Of a stretch of DNA of 64,000 nucleotides, positions 53,155 through 62,371 are shown one piece after another. The translations under genes were made by a program, and so were the position numbers. How positions within the stretch are numbered: position 1 is the first letter of the stretch; every line of letters starts with the position of its first letter. The stretch is from assembly GCA_016201045.1 (NCBI GenBank), contig JACQDM010000002.1, forward strand, positions 372,001-436,000, in the 5' to 3' direction. A model generated the notes under the pieces. That model worked only from the letters and a program-made list of their open reading frames with translations. It searched no databases and was not told where the DNA came from. This DNA is from Afipia sp. GTDB taxonomy: Bacteria > Pseudomonadota > Alphaproteobacteria > Rhizobiales > Xanthobacteraceae.

Positions 53155-56100
53155 TCAACGCCCCGTCCGATTGAGCGGGCGCGATTCGGGCGCTTTTTCC
53201 TTTCGAGCCTGCAGCCATCCCTCAAATCGCTGGATTGCAACAAAGAATGTGGGAACAAATAGAACAGCGAGGCAGGTCGACGCGATCATCCCGCTGAAAA
53301 CTGTGATGCCGATCGACTTGCGGGCGCTCGCGCCCGCGCCGCTGGCGAGAACAAGCGGGACGACGCCGAGAATGAATGCGAATGAGGTCATCAGGATCGG
53401 GCGGAAGCGTGCAAGCGCGGCCTGCACAGCGGATTCAATCAGCGGCTTGCGATCGCGGACGTGAAGTTCGAGTGCGACTTCGACGATGAGAATCGCGTTT
53501 TTCGCCGAAAGGGCGATCAGCAAAATCAGGCCGATCTGGGTGTAGAGATTGTTCTCAATTCGTAATCCCGTGAGCACCGCCATCGGCCCGAGCAGCGAAA
53601 GCGGCACAGCGAGAATGACTGAAATCGGCGCGAACCAGCTTTCATACTGTCCTGCGAGCACAAGATAGACGAGGAGCAGTGCGAGGCCGAAGACGTAGTA
53701 GATTTGTTTGCCGACCGTCTTTTCCTGATACGACATCGCGGTCCAGTCATAACCGGTGCCGGGCGGCAGTGTCTTATCCGCGATCTGCTCCATTAATGCC
53801 ATCGCCTGTCCGGAACTGAACCCTTGTGCGGGAAGGCCGATGATTGTTGCCGATGGGTAGAGGTTATAAAGGCTGATCAGCGACGGCCCGACCGTTGGCG
53901 TGATCGTAGCCAGCGTGCCAAGCGGGATCATGTCACCTTGCTGATTCCTCACCGTCAGGTTTTCGATATCTTTTACCGTTAGCCGATACTGCGCATCCGC
54001 CTGTGCGTAAGTCTGAAACGTCCGTCCGAATTTATTGAACTGGTTGACGTAGGACGACCCGAGATAGGAAGTCAGCGCCGAAAATACTTGATCCGTCGTC
54101 ACGTGCAGCGTTTGCGTCTTGACCCTGTCTACTTCGACATCGAATTGAGGAACCATCGAGCGGAAAGGCGAGTTGACCCGCTGCAATGCGCTTTGGGTCT
54201 GCGCATCCGCAACCATCGTCTGCGTGATCGCCTGCAGTTTTCCGAAATCCGAATTTCCGTCCCGCAGTTCTACCTGCATTGCAAAACCTGCTGCGTTTCC
54301 GATTCCTTGAATGGGCGGCGGCGGCAGCACGATGATCCGCGCCTCGGTGACGGCTTCGAGTTTCTTGTTCAGGCCGAACACCAGCGAACGCAAATCCTCC
54401 CCCGCGCCGCGCGTTTCCCAATCCTTCAAAATCACGTAAGCGACGCCAGCGTTCGCAAGGCTTGAACTGCTGTCGAGTGCAGAGATGCCGGCGATGCTGA
54501 TGACTTGGTCCACGCCCGGCGTCTTGCGCGATATTTCGGTGGCCTTGTCGAGCGCCTGCTGTGTGCGTGCAAGCGATGCACCGTCGGGCAACTGAACGGC
54601 TGCCAGCAGGTAACCCTGATCTTCAATGGGGATAAAACCCGTCGGAACACGAGACAGGCCGTAACCGCCGATCGCGATCAGAACCACGGCAGCAATGAGC
54701 GAAACATTGTTGTGCTCGACCATCGTGTCGATAACGGACGCGTAACGGCGCTCCATACGCGTATAGATCGCGTTGAAGCCGCGATAGAACCAGTTGCGCT
54801 GCTCCGGCGGGACTGGCCGGCGCAGCCACAACGCGCATTGTGTAGGTTTCAAAGTGGCGGCGTTGATGGCGCTCAGAAGCGCCGTCGCGGCAATCACTAG
54901 CGCGAATTGCGCATACATGCGGCCCGTGAGCCCCGGAAGGAAGGCTGCGGGTAAGAACACCGAAACGAGAACGAGCGTAATTCCGATGATAGGCGCGAAC
55001 AGCTGGTCCATCGCCTTGATCGCAGCGTCGTGGCCGGACATCCCTTGCTCGATGTTATGCGCCGCCCCTTCGACAACGACGATCGCATCGTCGACCACGA
55101 TTCCGATGGCAAGTACGATAGCGAACAGCGTGGAAAGATTGACTGTGAATCCGAGCGCTGCCATCGCGGCAAATGCACCGATAATCGTGACCGGAACCGT
55201 CGTTGCAGGAACCAGCATCGCACGCCAGTCCTGCAGAAAAATAAGGATGACGACAAGAACCAGAAGCCCTGCCTCGATGAGCGTCTTGTAGACTTCGCTG
55301 ATCGACGCCGAGACGAACTTCGTGGTATCGAACGGCACGTTGAATTTGATATCTTGCGGGAATCCGCGCGCCAGCGAATCCATCTTTGTCTTCACGGCTT
55401 GCTCGACCTCGAGCGCGTTCGCGCCCGGCGACTGGAAAACGCCGATGCCGGTCGCAGGCTGTTTGTTTAGCGAGAAAAGCTGACTGTAAGTCTGTGCGCC
55501 AAGTTCAACATTCCCGACATCGCGGATGCGCGTCACATCGCCGTTGTTGCCGGTCTTGACGATAACGTTCTCGAATTGCGAAGCGTCGTCCAGCCTGCCG
55601 TTGACGTTCAGCGTATATTGAAACGGCTGCACGGACGGCGTCGGCGGCGTGCCGACCTGACCGGCGGTGACCTGCTGGCTTTGCTGTTGGATCGCTTGGA
55701 TGACATCCTGAGGCATCAGTCCGACGGCTTTGAGCTTGTTCGGATCGAGCCAGATGCGCATTGAATATTGACCGGCACCGAACACCGTGACGTTGCCGAC
55801 GCCCGGCAGCCGGGATAATTCGTCGCGAAGATTGATGGTCGCGTAGTTGCTCAGATAAAGACTGTCGTAGGTTGCGTTGGGCGAAGTCAATGTTACGAAC
55901 ATCAAAATCGATGTCGACTTCTTCTGAACCGTAACGCCCTGATTTTGAACCGATTGCGGCAACTGGGCGAGCGCGGTCGAGACGCGGTTCTGTACAAGGA
56001 CCTGCGCAAAATCGAGGCTGGTTCCGATCTTGAAGGTGACGGTGAGCGAGTAGGTGCCGTCGGCGCCGCTATAGGACTGCATGTAAAGCATGCCCTCGAC

Positions 56101-56316
56101 GCCGTTGACCTGCTGCTCGATCGGCAGCGCCACAGTGTCGATAACGGTCTTGGCGCTCGCGCCGGGATAGCGTGTTGTTACCTGAACGGTCGGTGGAACG
56201 ACGTCCGGATATTGCGCAACCGCAAGATTGAGCAGCGAGACGCCACCGATTAGAATCATCAAAAGTGCGATGACGTTCGATAACACCGGCCGTTCGATGA
56301 AAAATTTTGAGATCAT
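53155..56316 (-). CDS. RND multidrug efflux pump, HAE1 (AcrB/MexB) family
   Basis: This 1053-residue protein is full length, with 12 membrane helices and two porter loops. It starts MISKFFIERPVLSNVIALL. The proton relay GIVVDDAIVVVEGAAHNIE in helix 4 and the AQYPDVVPPTVQVTTRYPGA loop mark the HAE1 group. It exports hydrophobic compounds with the adaptor encoded 8 bp upstream. No outer-membrane channel gene is adjacent, so it probably uses a shared TolC-like protein. Confidence 0.95.
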   Translation of the reverse strand: MISKFFIERPVLSNVIALLMILIGGVSLLNLAVAQYPDVVPPTVQVTTRYPGASAKTVIDTVALPIEQQVNGVEGMLYMQSYSGADGTYSLTVTFKIGTSLDFAQVLVQNRVSTALAQLPQSVQNQGVTVQKKSTSILMFVTLTSPNATYDSLYLSNYATINLRDELSRLPGVGNVTVFGAGQYSMRIWLDPNKLKAVGLMPQDVIQAIQQQSQQVTAGQVGTPPTPSVQPFQYTLNVNGRLDDASQFENVIVKTGNNGDVTRIRDVGNVELGAQTYSQLFSLNKQPATGIGVFQSPGANALEVEQAVKTKMDSLARGFPQDIKFNVPFDTTKFVSASISEVYKTLIEAGLLVLVVILIFLQDWRAMLVPATTVPVTIIGAFAAMAALGFTVNLSTLFAIVLAIGIVVDDAIVVVEGAAHNIEQGMSGHDAAIKAMDQLFAPIIGITLVLVSVFLPAAFLPGLTGRMYAQFALVIAATALLSAINAATLKPTQCALWLRRPVPPEQRNWFYRGFNAIYTRMERRYASVIDTMVEHNNVSLIAAVVLIAIGGYGLSRVPTGFIPIEDQGYLLAAVQLPDGASLARTQQALDKATEISRKTPGVDQVISIAGISALDSSSSLANAGVAYVILKDWETRGAGEDLRSLVFGLNKKLEAVTEARIIVLPPPPIQGIGNAAGFAMQVELRDGNSDFGKLQAITQTMVADAQTQSALQRVNSPFRSMVPQFDVEVDRVKTQTLHVTTDQVFSALTSYLGSSYVNQFNKFGRTFQTYAQADAQYRLTVKDIENLTVRNQQGDMIPLGTLATITPTVGPSLISLYNLYPSATIIGLPAQGFSSGQAMALMEQIADKTLPPGTGYDWTAMSYQEKTVGKQIYYVFGLALLLVYLVLAGQYESWFAPISVILAVPLSLLGPMAVLTGLRIENNLYTQIGLILLIALSAKNAILIVEVALELHVRDRKPLIESAVQAALARFRPILMTSFAFILGVVPLVLASGAGASARKSIGITVFSGMIASTCLAVLFVPTFFVAIQRFEGWLQARKEKAPESRPLNRTGR

Positions 56317-56324
56317 CGCTGGAC

Positions 56325-57491
56325 CTATTTTGCCGGAGCGGCTGGCTTATCCAATGTTTGCAACTGCGGATCGACCTTTTGGCCGGGAATCGCGCGGAGC
56401 AATCCCGCAATCACCACGCGGTCATCAGCTTTCAGGCCGCTCTCGACGACGCGGAGGTCGCCGTCTTGCGGCCCAATCAGAACCTTGCGCTGCTCGACAA
56501 CGTTGTCTGCATTGACGACCAACACGTACCGGCCGCCCTGATCGCTGCCCAATGCAATATCGGGGATCAGGAGCGCGTCCTTCTGTTGATCGAGCGGAAC
56601 GCGGACGCGAACGAAATAGCCGGGAAGCAAGGTGCGATCCGCGTTTTGAAGAAGACCGCGAACCGCGAGTGTGCCGGTCGATTGGTTGACGGTCGGCGAT
56701 GCGTAGTCGAGTTTGCCCGTATGCGGGTAGCCGCTTTCGGTCTGCAGGCCGACTTCGACGGTGATGTCCTTGAGGTCTTTCGACGTCATTCCCTTTTGCG
56801 CGGCGGCGGCTCGGATGCGCAATACATCCTGCTCGTTGACGTTAAAGTTCACATAGATCGGATCGAGTTGAACGATGGTTGCGAGTTGAGTGGGCGAGGC
56901 GACGCCGACCAGCTCGCCGACCGAAACAAGATGCGCGCTGACAACGCCATCGAACGGCGCGATGACGTTGGTGTAGCCATAGTTGACGGCGGCTATCTTC
57001 GTATTGACCTGCGCCTGCTGCAGATTGGATTGCGCGTTTTCACGAGCGGCGCTTGAGGCGTCGAGCGTCGCTTGTGATACCACTTGCCTCGTCACGAGGT
57101 CTGACTGGCGCTTGAAATCCGCTTCAGTTTGCTTGACCGATGCTTGAAGGCCATTTTCGGCGGCTTGGGCCTGATCGAGCTTGAGCTTGTAGGTCTCAGG
57201 CTCGATCGTGAACAGGGTCGTGCCTTCTTTGACGAAAGCGCCGTCCTGATAGGAGATTGACTGAAGAACGCCCTGCACGCGTGCGACGAGATCGACGTTT
57301 TTGAACGGGGCCGTGTTGCCGGTGGCCGTCAGATAGCGCGTAACCGTTCGCTTCACCGGCATGCCGACATCGACTTTCGGCGGCGGGGGCGGCACGAAAT
57401 CATTCTGTCCGCAGGCTGAAAGAATTATTGAAACAAATGCGACAAAAATTGTTTTGATGCTGGCGGAGGCTGCCGGAAATCTGGGCTTCAT
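56325..57491 (-). CDS. RND efflux periplasmic adaptor lipoprotein (AcrA-like)
   Basis: This 388-residue protein has a lipoprotein signal with lipobox LSAC (Cys near residue 28), then barrel-sandwich, alpha-hairpin (AENGLQASVKQTEADFKRQSD) and beta-barrel domains of the HlyD/AcrA family. It bridges the inner-membrane pump and an outer-membrane channel. It is the first gene of the two-gene operon. No regulator gene is adjacent. Confidence 0.93.
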   Translation of the reverse strand: MKPRFPAASASIKTIFVAFVSIILSACGQNDFVPPPPPKVDVGMPVKRTVTRYLTATGNTAPFKNVDLVARVQGVLQSISYQDGAFVKEGTTLFTIEPETYKLKLDQAQAAENGLQASVKQTEADFKRQSDLVTRQVVSQATLDASSAARENAQSNLQQAQVNTKIAAVNYGYTNVIAPFDGVVSAHLVSVGELVGVASPTQLATIVQLDPIYVNFNVNEQDVLRIRAAAAQKGMTSKDLKDITVEVGLQTESGYPHTGKLDYASPTVNQSTGTLAVRGLLQNADRTLLPGYFVRVRVPLDQQKDALLIPDIALGSDQGGRYVLVVNADNVVEQRKVLIGPQDGDLRVVESGLKADDRVVIAGLLRAIPGQKVDPQLQTLDKPAAPAK

Positions 57492-57685
57492 CCCAATACC
57501 TCCTTCTCAATAAATGGCCGAAGTGCTGCCACGCAGCCTTGTGTGGAAAATCCGGTTGCGTCTTTGCATAGCACAATCTGGTTGCGGTGGAACCTAAAAC
57601 AGAAAATGATGTGCGCCATCCCGAATTTGAATAGTGCCAATTTAATAACGTGACGCTGCCGCTCCGTATAAGGAAGGATTTGAAA

Positions 57686-57907
57686 ATGCTCCGTGTCATT
57701 GTTGCAATCGGCCTTCTTGCCGCACCCGCTTCGGGATTTGCGCAGGAATTGACGGCTGGGCAACGCAGCGCCTGCAAGGACGACTATGAAAAGTTTTGCA
57801 ACGGAACGATGCCTGGCGGCGGAAGAATCGTCGCCTGTCTTTCCAAAGCCAGCGACAAACTGACCCCCGAATGCCGAAAAGTGTTGTTGGAGGCCGAGAA
57901 AAAATAG
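57686..57907 (+). CDS. Small secreted Cys-rich protein
   Basis: This 73-residue protein has a signal peptide (MLRVIVAIGLLAAPASGFAQ) and a mature part with four Cys (SACKDDYEKFCNGTMPGGG, ACLSKASDKLTPECRK). The spacing resembles the Cys-rich repeat of the GLG1/FGFR-binding type seen in several secreted bacterial proteins. ATG 57686 is chosen because it starts the signal peptide. Function unknown. Confidence 0.72.
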   Translation: MLRVIVAIGLLAAPASGFAQELTAGQRSACKDDYEKFCNGTMPGGGRIVACLSKASDKLTPECRKVLLEAEKK

Positions 57908-57972
57908 TCGGCTTCATAGGGCATCAACCGTCTTGGTTGCCGGGTGCGATTTTCATTCACAAGGAGTTTTCC

Positions 57973-58185
57973 ATGCGCACGATGATCTGTCTTGCCGCCG
58001 CTTTCGTCTTTTCCGGCGCGATGGTTCTCGAACCGACAAATGCCAATGCTGTGGTGTGCGCGGATGGAGTCCAGAGAGCGGGTTGTGCGGGACCCAATGG
58101 AGCAGTTGTCGTCAAGAAGCCGCCACCTGCGGTTGTCTGCAAGACGGTGATCGTGAACGGCGTCAAGGTTCGTCGCTGCACCTAA
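57973..58185 (+). CDS. Small secreted protein, unknown
   Basis: This 70-residue protein has a signal peptide (MRTMICLAAAFVFSGAMV and following, ending near NANA) and a short mature part with four Cys (VVCADGVQRAGCAGPNG, VVCKTVIVNGVKVRRC). AAGGAG lies 7 bp before the ATG. It resembles short Cys-rich secreted proteins found in bradyrhizobia. Function unknown. Confidence 0.7.
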   Translation: MRTMICLAAAFVFSGAMVLEPTNANAVVCADGVQRAGCAGPNGAVVVKKPPPAVVCKTVIVNGVKVRRCT

Positions 58186-58198
58186 GCAATTTGCGGGA

Positions 58199-58552
58199 TC
58201 AGCTTTCGGGCGGCGGCACAAAGCAGAGAATCCCGGCTTCAGGCGTGAAGCACAGAATGCCCTTTCCTGTCGGGTTGCTGTGCTCGCGAAGAATCCTGTT
58301 CGCCGGCACCCGTAGCCAGAAAGCCGCCGAAAGGTGCCACTGCTGGTCGATCTTGACCTCATAGCCTTCGCTGTCCTGCCGCATCTCTACCGGCCGACAA
58401 TCCGAGATCGAGCAGCATTCGGCGCCGGTGCCGGGCTGTTTCAAGCTCTTGAACCAGGGCGCGAGAGCGGGATCTGGATTGTCCGGCGGCGCTGATCGGG
58501 CCGGCAGCGAGGACAAGGTCAATGTAGCGGCTATTGCGAGCAGAATTCGCAC
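58199..58552 (-). CDS. Small secreted protein, unknown
   Basis: This 117-residue protein has a signal peptide (MRILLAIAATLTLSSLPARS) and a mature domain with Cys pairs (GAECCSISDCRP, ILCFTPEAGILCFVPPPES) and a Trp-rich middle. It lies 13 bp from the convergent gene. Function unknown; the conserved-looking Cys pattern supports a real gene. The 294 bp between it and the next gene at 58847 hold nothing else that I can support. Confidence 0.72.
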   Translation of the reverse strand: MRILLAIAATLTLSSLPARSAPPDNPDPALAPWFKSLKQPGTGAECCSISDCRPVEMRQDSEGYEVKIDQQWHLSAAFWLRVPANRILREHSNPTGKGILCFTPEAGILCFVPPPES

Positions 58553-58846
58553 GCTGACCTTCCTCCGCTGACGGTTTAACGCTTAGCTCGGCTTGCAGTG
58601 GCCGCAATCTTTCAATGACCACAGGGGGCATTTGGGCGGCAATCCTCTCAAAGGAGCCAACTAACATCAAGCAATGGTTCCGTCTTTTCGCTATAGTCTT
58701 TGCGAAGCTGGCTGGGGAGCCGCAATTTCACGGGGCGGAATTTGTCGACTGATGATCGATTGAGAGTGACCGCGCCGCTTCATTCCGCAGGCCATCCGGC
58801 TCGAGACCATACAGCGAGCGTCAAGCTTACGCCCGAGGGGCTTCCG

Positions 58847-59995
58847 GTGAGCGAACGCGAGCTCAGGCTCGATATGTTTCGTGGTCTTGCGCTGTGGCTC
58901 ATTTTTATCGATCACGTATCGCCCGATGTGCTGACCTGGTTCACGATACGCAGCTACGGCTTCTGCGACGCGGCCGAAATTTTTATTTTCATTTCGGGAT
59001 ATACTGCGGCCATCGTCTATGGCCGCGCGATGGTCAATTTCGGTTTCGTGGTCGGTGCCGCGCGAATATTGAAACGCGTCTGGCAGATTTATGCCGCGCA
59101 TCTCCTGCTTTTTACGATCTACGTTGGGGAGATCACCTTCCTGTCGGATTGGGCGAAAAACAATTTCTACATTCAGGAAATGGGTCTGACCTATTTCTTC
59201 GAAAAGCCGGCGACGACGATCGCCGAGGCGCTGGTGCTTCGCTTCTGTCCGTTGAACATGGACGTGCTGCCCCTCTACATCATTCTGATGTTCTTTCTTC
59301 CGTTGGTGCTTTGGGCGATGAAGAGGCGACCTGACCTCACACTAGCGTCCTCCGTCGTTCTGTATTTCTTCACTTGGAAGTACGATCTTTACCTCACCGC
59401 TTACCCAAAGGGATTCTGGGCGTTCAACCCTTTCGCATGGCAACTTCTGTTCGTATCTGGCGTGTGGTGCGCGCTCGGTGGAGCCAAGCGGATCTCTCAC
59501 ATTCTCGCGTCGCCGATCACAATGGGTATTGCGGTTGCTTATTTGCTGGCAGCGTTCAGTCTCACGCTGACGTGGTACTTCCCTCAGTTGGGTCAACTCC
59601 CTGATGCGCTGGAGCGCTGGGTTTATCCGATCGACAAGACCGATCTCGACATTCTTCGTTATCTGCATTTCTTGGCCCTTGCGGTCGTTGCCGTCCGTTT
59701 TGTGCCGAAGGGCTGGTCGGGATTGAAATCTCCCTGGCTGCGCCCGATGATTCTCTGCGGCCAATTCTCGCTGCAGATCTATTGCTTGGGAGTCTTTCTC
59801 GCGTTTGCTGGCTATTTCGTGCTGACTGAGGCGTCCGGCGGATTGGCACTGCACATTTTCGTCGGAATCATTGGAATCCTGATCATGTGCGCTGTTGCCA
59901 CGCTGTTTACGTGGTTCAAGCGATCTGCCGATAAAAACGCGAAGTCTGTATCGGCGACAACATCACATCGCGCCGGCGCCGCACCGAATTTCTGA
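58847..59995 (+). CDS. opgC: OpgC-like membrane acyltransferase, copy 1
   Basis: This 382-residue protein has about ten membrane helices and starts SERELRLDMFRGLALWLIFIDHVSP, the OpgC signature with the catalytic His in the first helix. NMDVLPLYIILM, FNPFAWQLLFVSGVWC and YPIDKTDLDILRYLHFLA follow. OpgC proteins add succinyl or other acyl groups to periplasmic glucans. The GTG at 58847 has GAGGGG 6 bp upstream and aligns with copy 2; an in-frame TTG at 58700 would add an unlikely tail. Copy 2 is at 62372. Confidence 0.85.
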   Translation: MSERELRLDMFRGLALWLIFIDHVSPDVLTWFTIRSYGFCDAAEIFIFISGYTAAIVYGRAMVNFGFVVGAARILKRVWQIYAAHLLLFTIYVGEITFLSDWAKNNFYIQEMGLTYFFEKPATTIAEALVLRFCPLNMDVLPLYIILMFFLPLVLWAMKRRPDLTLASSVVLYFFTWKYDLYLTAYPKGFWAFNPFAWQLLFVSGVWCALGGAKRISHILASPITMGIAVAYLLAAFSLTLTWYFPQLGQLPDALERWVYPIDKTDLDILRYLHFLALAVVAVRFVPKGWSGLKSPWLRPMILCGQFSLQIYCLGVFLAFAGYFVLTEASGGLALHIFVGIIGILIMCAVATLFTWFKRSADKNAKSVSATTSHRAGAAPNF

Positions 59996-60008
59996 TTCTT
60001 TCGACGCT

Positions 60009-61706
60009 CTATTGCGCGGTCGCAACCGTGGAGGTCAAACCTCTGCGGTCCTTGATGTACGCAATCGGCACACCAAGCCGGGTCACCGTTCCGACCACCT
60101 TGCCATCTAGATCCTCGTCGCAATTCATGTGTGTCGGCGCGATGAAGAACTCGGATTGGGTCCACTGCGGCTTGAAGTCGAATCGCAGTTGCGGAAGCGT
60201 GACCGTTTTATCGAACGATAGCCGTTCGCCGCACACCGCAACCGAATAGACCTCCTTCGGCCAGTTAGGATCGCTCTTCGAATCGCTTCGCAAATAGGTT
60301 TCGAGTTGACCGAGCGCTTCGGGCATGCTGCTGAACCAGTAGTCGAGATCGTAACGCCGCGACGCACCTTGCAGCCCTCCGACCAGGGGATTGTAGAAAA
60401 GATATTCGTAAGGATGTAGACGGCCTAGCGTTATCCCGTCCCATACAAATCCGGCTGCAACGATCGTAACTGCGATGCCGGCCACGGTGCGACTCCGTGC
60501 TGCAAGAAACGATAACAGCGCGTCGATGCCAATTGCCGATAATACGGCAAGCGGGGGAAGCACGAAAAGGAAGTGACGCAGTCCTGTGAACGCCGGTCCG
60601 CGAAACACTACTTGACTTGCTAAAGGTATCGCTGCCGTGAGGGCAATCACGACGATTTCCCTGCGCTGCGATTTCGATTGGCCGGAGATGGCGGAGGGCA
60701 GCAGAATGAAGATCATTGCGAGAGCGGCGCCAAACAGTGTGAGCAGCGGCTCGCGGATCAGAATGTAGATAGGGATGTAATACGGCGGCACGTTTGCCAT
60801 CTCGTAGATTTTGCCGTCGAGAAACGTACGAATGGCATAGTGAAATTCCGAGAACTCAAGCGCTCCCCGGAGCGGGTTGAGTGGTTCAAGACCGGCCCAC
60901 GGCCAAGCTGCGATCATGATGATGTATGCGATAGCAAGTGCCGGCAGTAATCGTAGCAGAGAGGTGGCTACAAATTTACTACGATCGTCTTTGGGTCCAC
61001 GCAGCGAAAGGTACAGCAGAACGACAGATATCGCGTAGCCGATCAGAAGCAGTCCTACGACACGTATTCCGAGTGCTGCGCCAGTCAGCAATCCGAACGC
61101 AACGACATCTGCGGTACGGGGCGAGGGGAGCCGCCGCGCGATGCGCAGCAAAACAAACGTCGCGCCCATCATCGCTGCAGCAAACGGAATATCCTTAGTG
61201 TGGTTGAACATCGTGCCGTACCACGCGCCCGAGATGCTCAACGCGAGCGCTGCAATCAAGCCTGCGCGTGGGCCCGCGATCATCCGGGCCGCTGCCGCAG
61301 CAGCGGCTATTCCGGCGATGCCGATAAATGCGCAAAGGATATGGCGTAGTTCATAAGCATCGATCGGTACGACATGGCTGAGAGCGACAGCAACAATGTC
61401 GAACAGGCCGCCGTAAAGATATAGATTTTCGAAATGGAAGACGCTTTGATCTTTGAAGCCGCTCTTGTAGTAGGCGATAATCAGTTCACCGTAGTGATGC
61501 TGAACGCCTTCATCGTTGGAGATCGCATAGTCTTTGAAGGTGAACAGTGCGACAACGACGAGGGCTGCCAGAAGCACAATGATTGCTACGTCGAATACAT
61601 CGGCGCTGGCCTTCGATCCGGCATCGCTGCCCGACCGCAAACCCGTTCCCGAGGTCTCGGAAACGCGTACTCCGCTAAACTGAGTTTCGGCCGCCGTATC
61701 GGTCAT
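60009..61706 (-). CDS. Membrane glycosyltransferase, GT39/ArnT-like
   Basis: This 565-residue protein has about 11-13 membrane helices. The acidic pair in AISNDEGVQHHYGELIIAYY (first periplasmic loop) and FNHTKDIPFAAAMMGATF are typical of the PMT/ArnT GT-C fold, where the Asp contacts the sugar-phosphate-lipid donor. It probably transfers a sugar from a polyprenyl phosphate to an outside acceptor. Convergent with OpgC copy 1. Acceptor unknown. Confidence 0.82.
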   Translation of the reverse strand: MTDTAAETQFSGVRVSETSGTGLRSGSDAGSKASADVFDVAIIVLLAALVVVALFTFKDYAISNDEGVQHHYGELIIAYYKSGFKDQSVFHFENLYLYGGLFDIVAVALSHVVPIDAYELRHILCAFIGIAGIAAAAAAARMIAGPRAGLIAALALSISGAWYGTMFNHTKDIPFAAAMMGATFVLLRIARRLPSPRTADVVAFGLLTGAALGIRVVGLLLIGYAISVVLLYLSLRGPKDDRSKFVATSLLRLLPALAIAYIIMIAAWPWAGLEPLNPLRGALEFSEFHYAIRTFLDGKIYEMANVPPYYIPIYILIREPLLTLFGAALAMIFILLPSAISGQSKSQRREIVVIALTAAIPLASQVVFRGPAFTGLRHFLFVLPPLAVLSAIGIDALLSFLAARSRTVAGIAVTIVAAGFVWDGITLGRLHPYEYLFYNPLVGGLQGASRRYDLDYWFSSMPEALGQLETYLRSDSKSDPNWPKEVYSVAVCGERLSFDKTVTLPQLRFDFKPQWTQSEFFIAPTHMNCDEDLDGKVVGTVTRLGVPIAYIKDRRGLTSTVATAQ

Positions 61707-61830
61707 CTTGCCTAAAACATGCGTAAATTATCGGTCGCTGTTCGGCCCCACCGAACCAGTGACACCAGTTTAGGCCGGTTCGGTGCTCGCGGCTCATCAC
61801 CGATCCGCGATCAATCCCGGTTTGCCGTTG

Positions 61831-62325
61831 TTATTTTTTCTTGTCGTCTTTGGGCGCGGCAGGTCCCGTAGAAGCCGCGGCGAGGACCTCGAACGAAACT
61901 GTCGTTTTGCCTGCCTTCTCGAATTCAAGGGAGATCGGGATCTGGGCACCTTTCTTCAGCTTGTCCTTCAGCTTCATCAGGGCGAGCTTAAAGCTGCCTG
62001 GAGCCAGCGCGATTTTCTCACCGGCGGCAATCGGCAACCCGCCTTCCATAGGAGCTGCCGTAATCGCGCCACCCGTCTTGGTCGTTTTCTGGATCTGAAC
62101 CTGTTCGGCGATGTCAGCCGAAGCCTTTACCAGACGGTCGGCAGCGGTCCCCTTATTTTCGATGTTCAGATAACTGCTGGTCAGTTCGGAGCCCTTCGGC
62201 GCCGCGCGAACCCAAGGCTGCGTGATGACGAGATCACCGACTTTCACTTCCTGCGACTGAGCCGGCGCGCAGTTCAATGCGGCGGCGAACAGCATCGAGA
62301 CAAATAGATATGGGCTGCGTTTCAA
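61831..62325 (-). CDS. PCuAC (DUF461) family protein lacking copper ligands
   Basis: This 164-residue protein has a signal peptide (about residues 1-24) and a PCuAC fold (VITQPWVRAAPKGSELTSSYLNIENKG, then APMEGGLPIAAGEKIALAPGSFKLALMKL) with a Lys-rich tail. Usual members carry copper(I) to cytochrome oxidase through a His/Met set in a VELH-type motif and a GxxHxM motif. Here the first His is Gln 79 and the second motif reads SFKLAL, with Lys 113 for His and Ala 115 for Met. It is therefore probably not a classic copper chaperone. It lies between the GT39-like gene and OpgC copy 2. Confidence 0.85.
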   Translation of the reverse strand: MKRSPYLFVSMLFAAALNCAPAQSQEVKVGDLVITQPWVRAAPKGSELTSSYLNIENKGTAADRLVKASADIAEQVQIQKTTKTGGAITAAPMEGGLPIAAGEKIALAPGSFKLALMKLKDKLKKGAQIPISLEFEKAGKTTVSFEVLAAASTGPAAPKDDKKK

Positions 62326-62371
62326 GGTCGTCTCCAGTTTAATCGTTAGCGTTGAATTCTCATTAGCAAGC

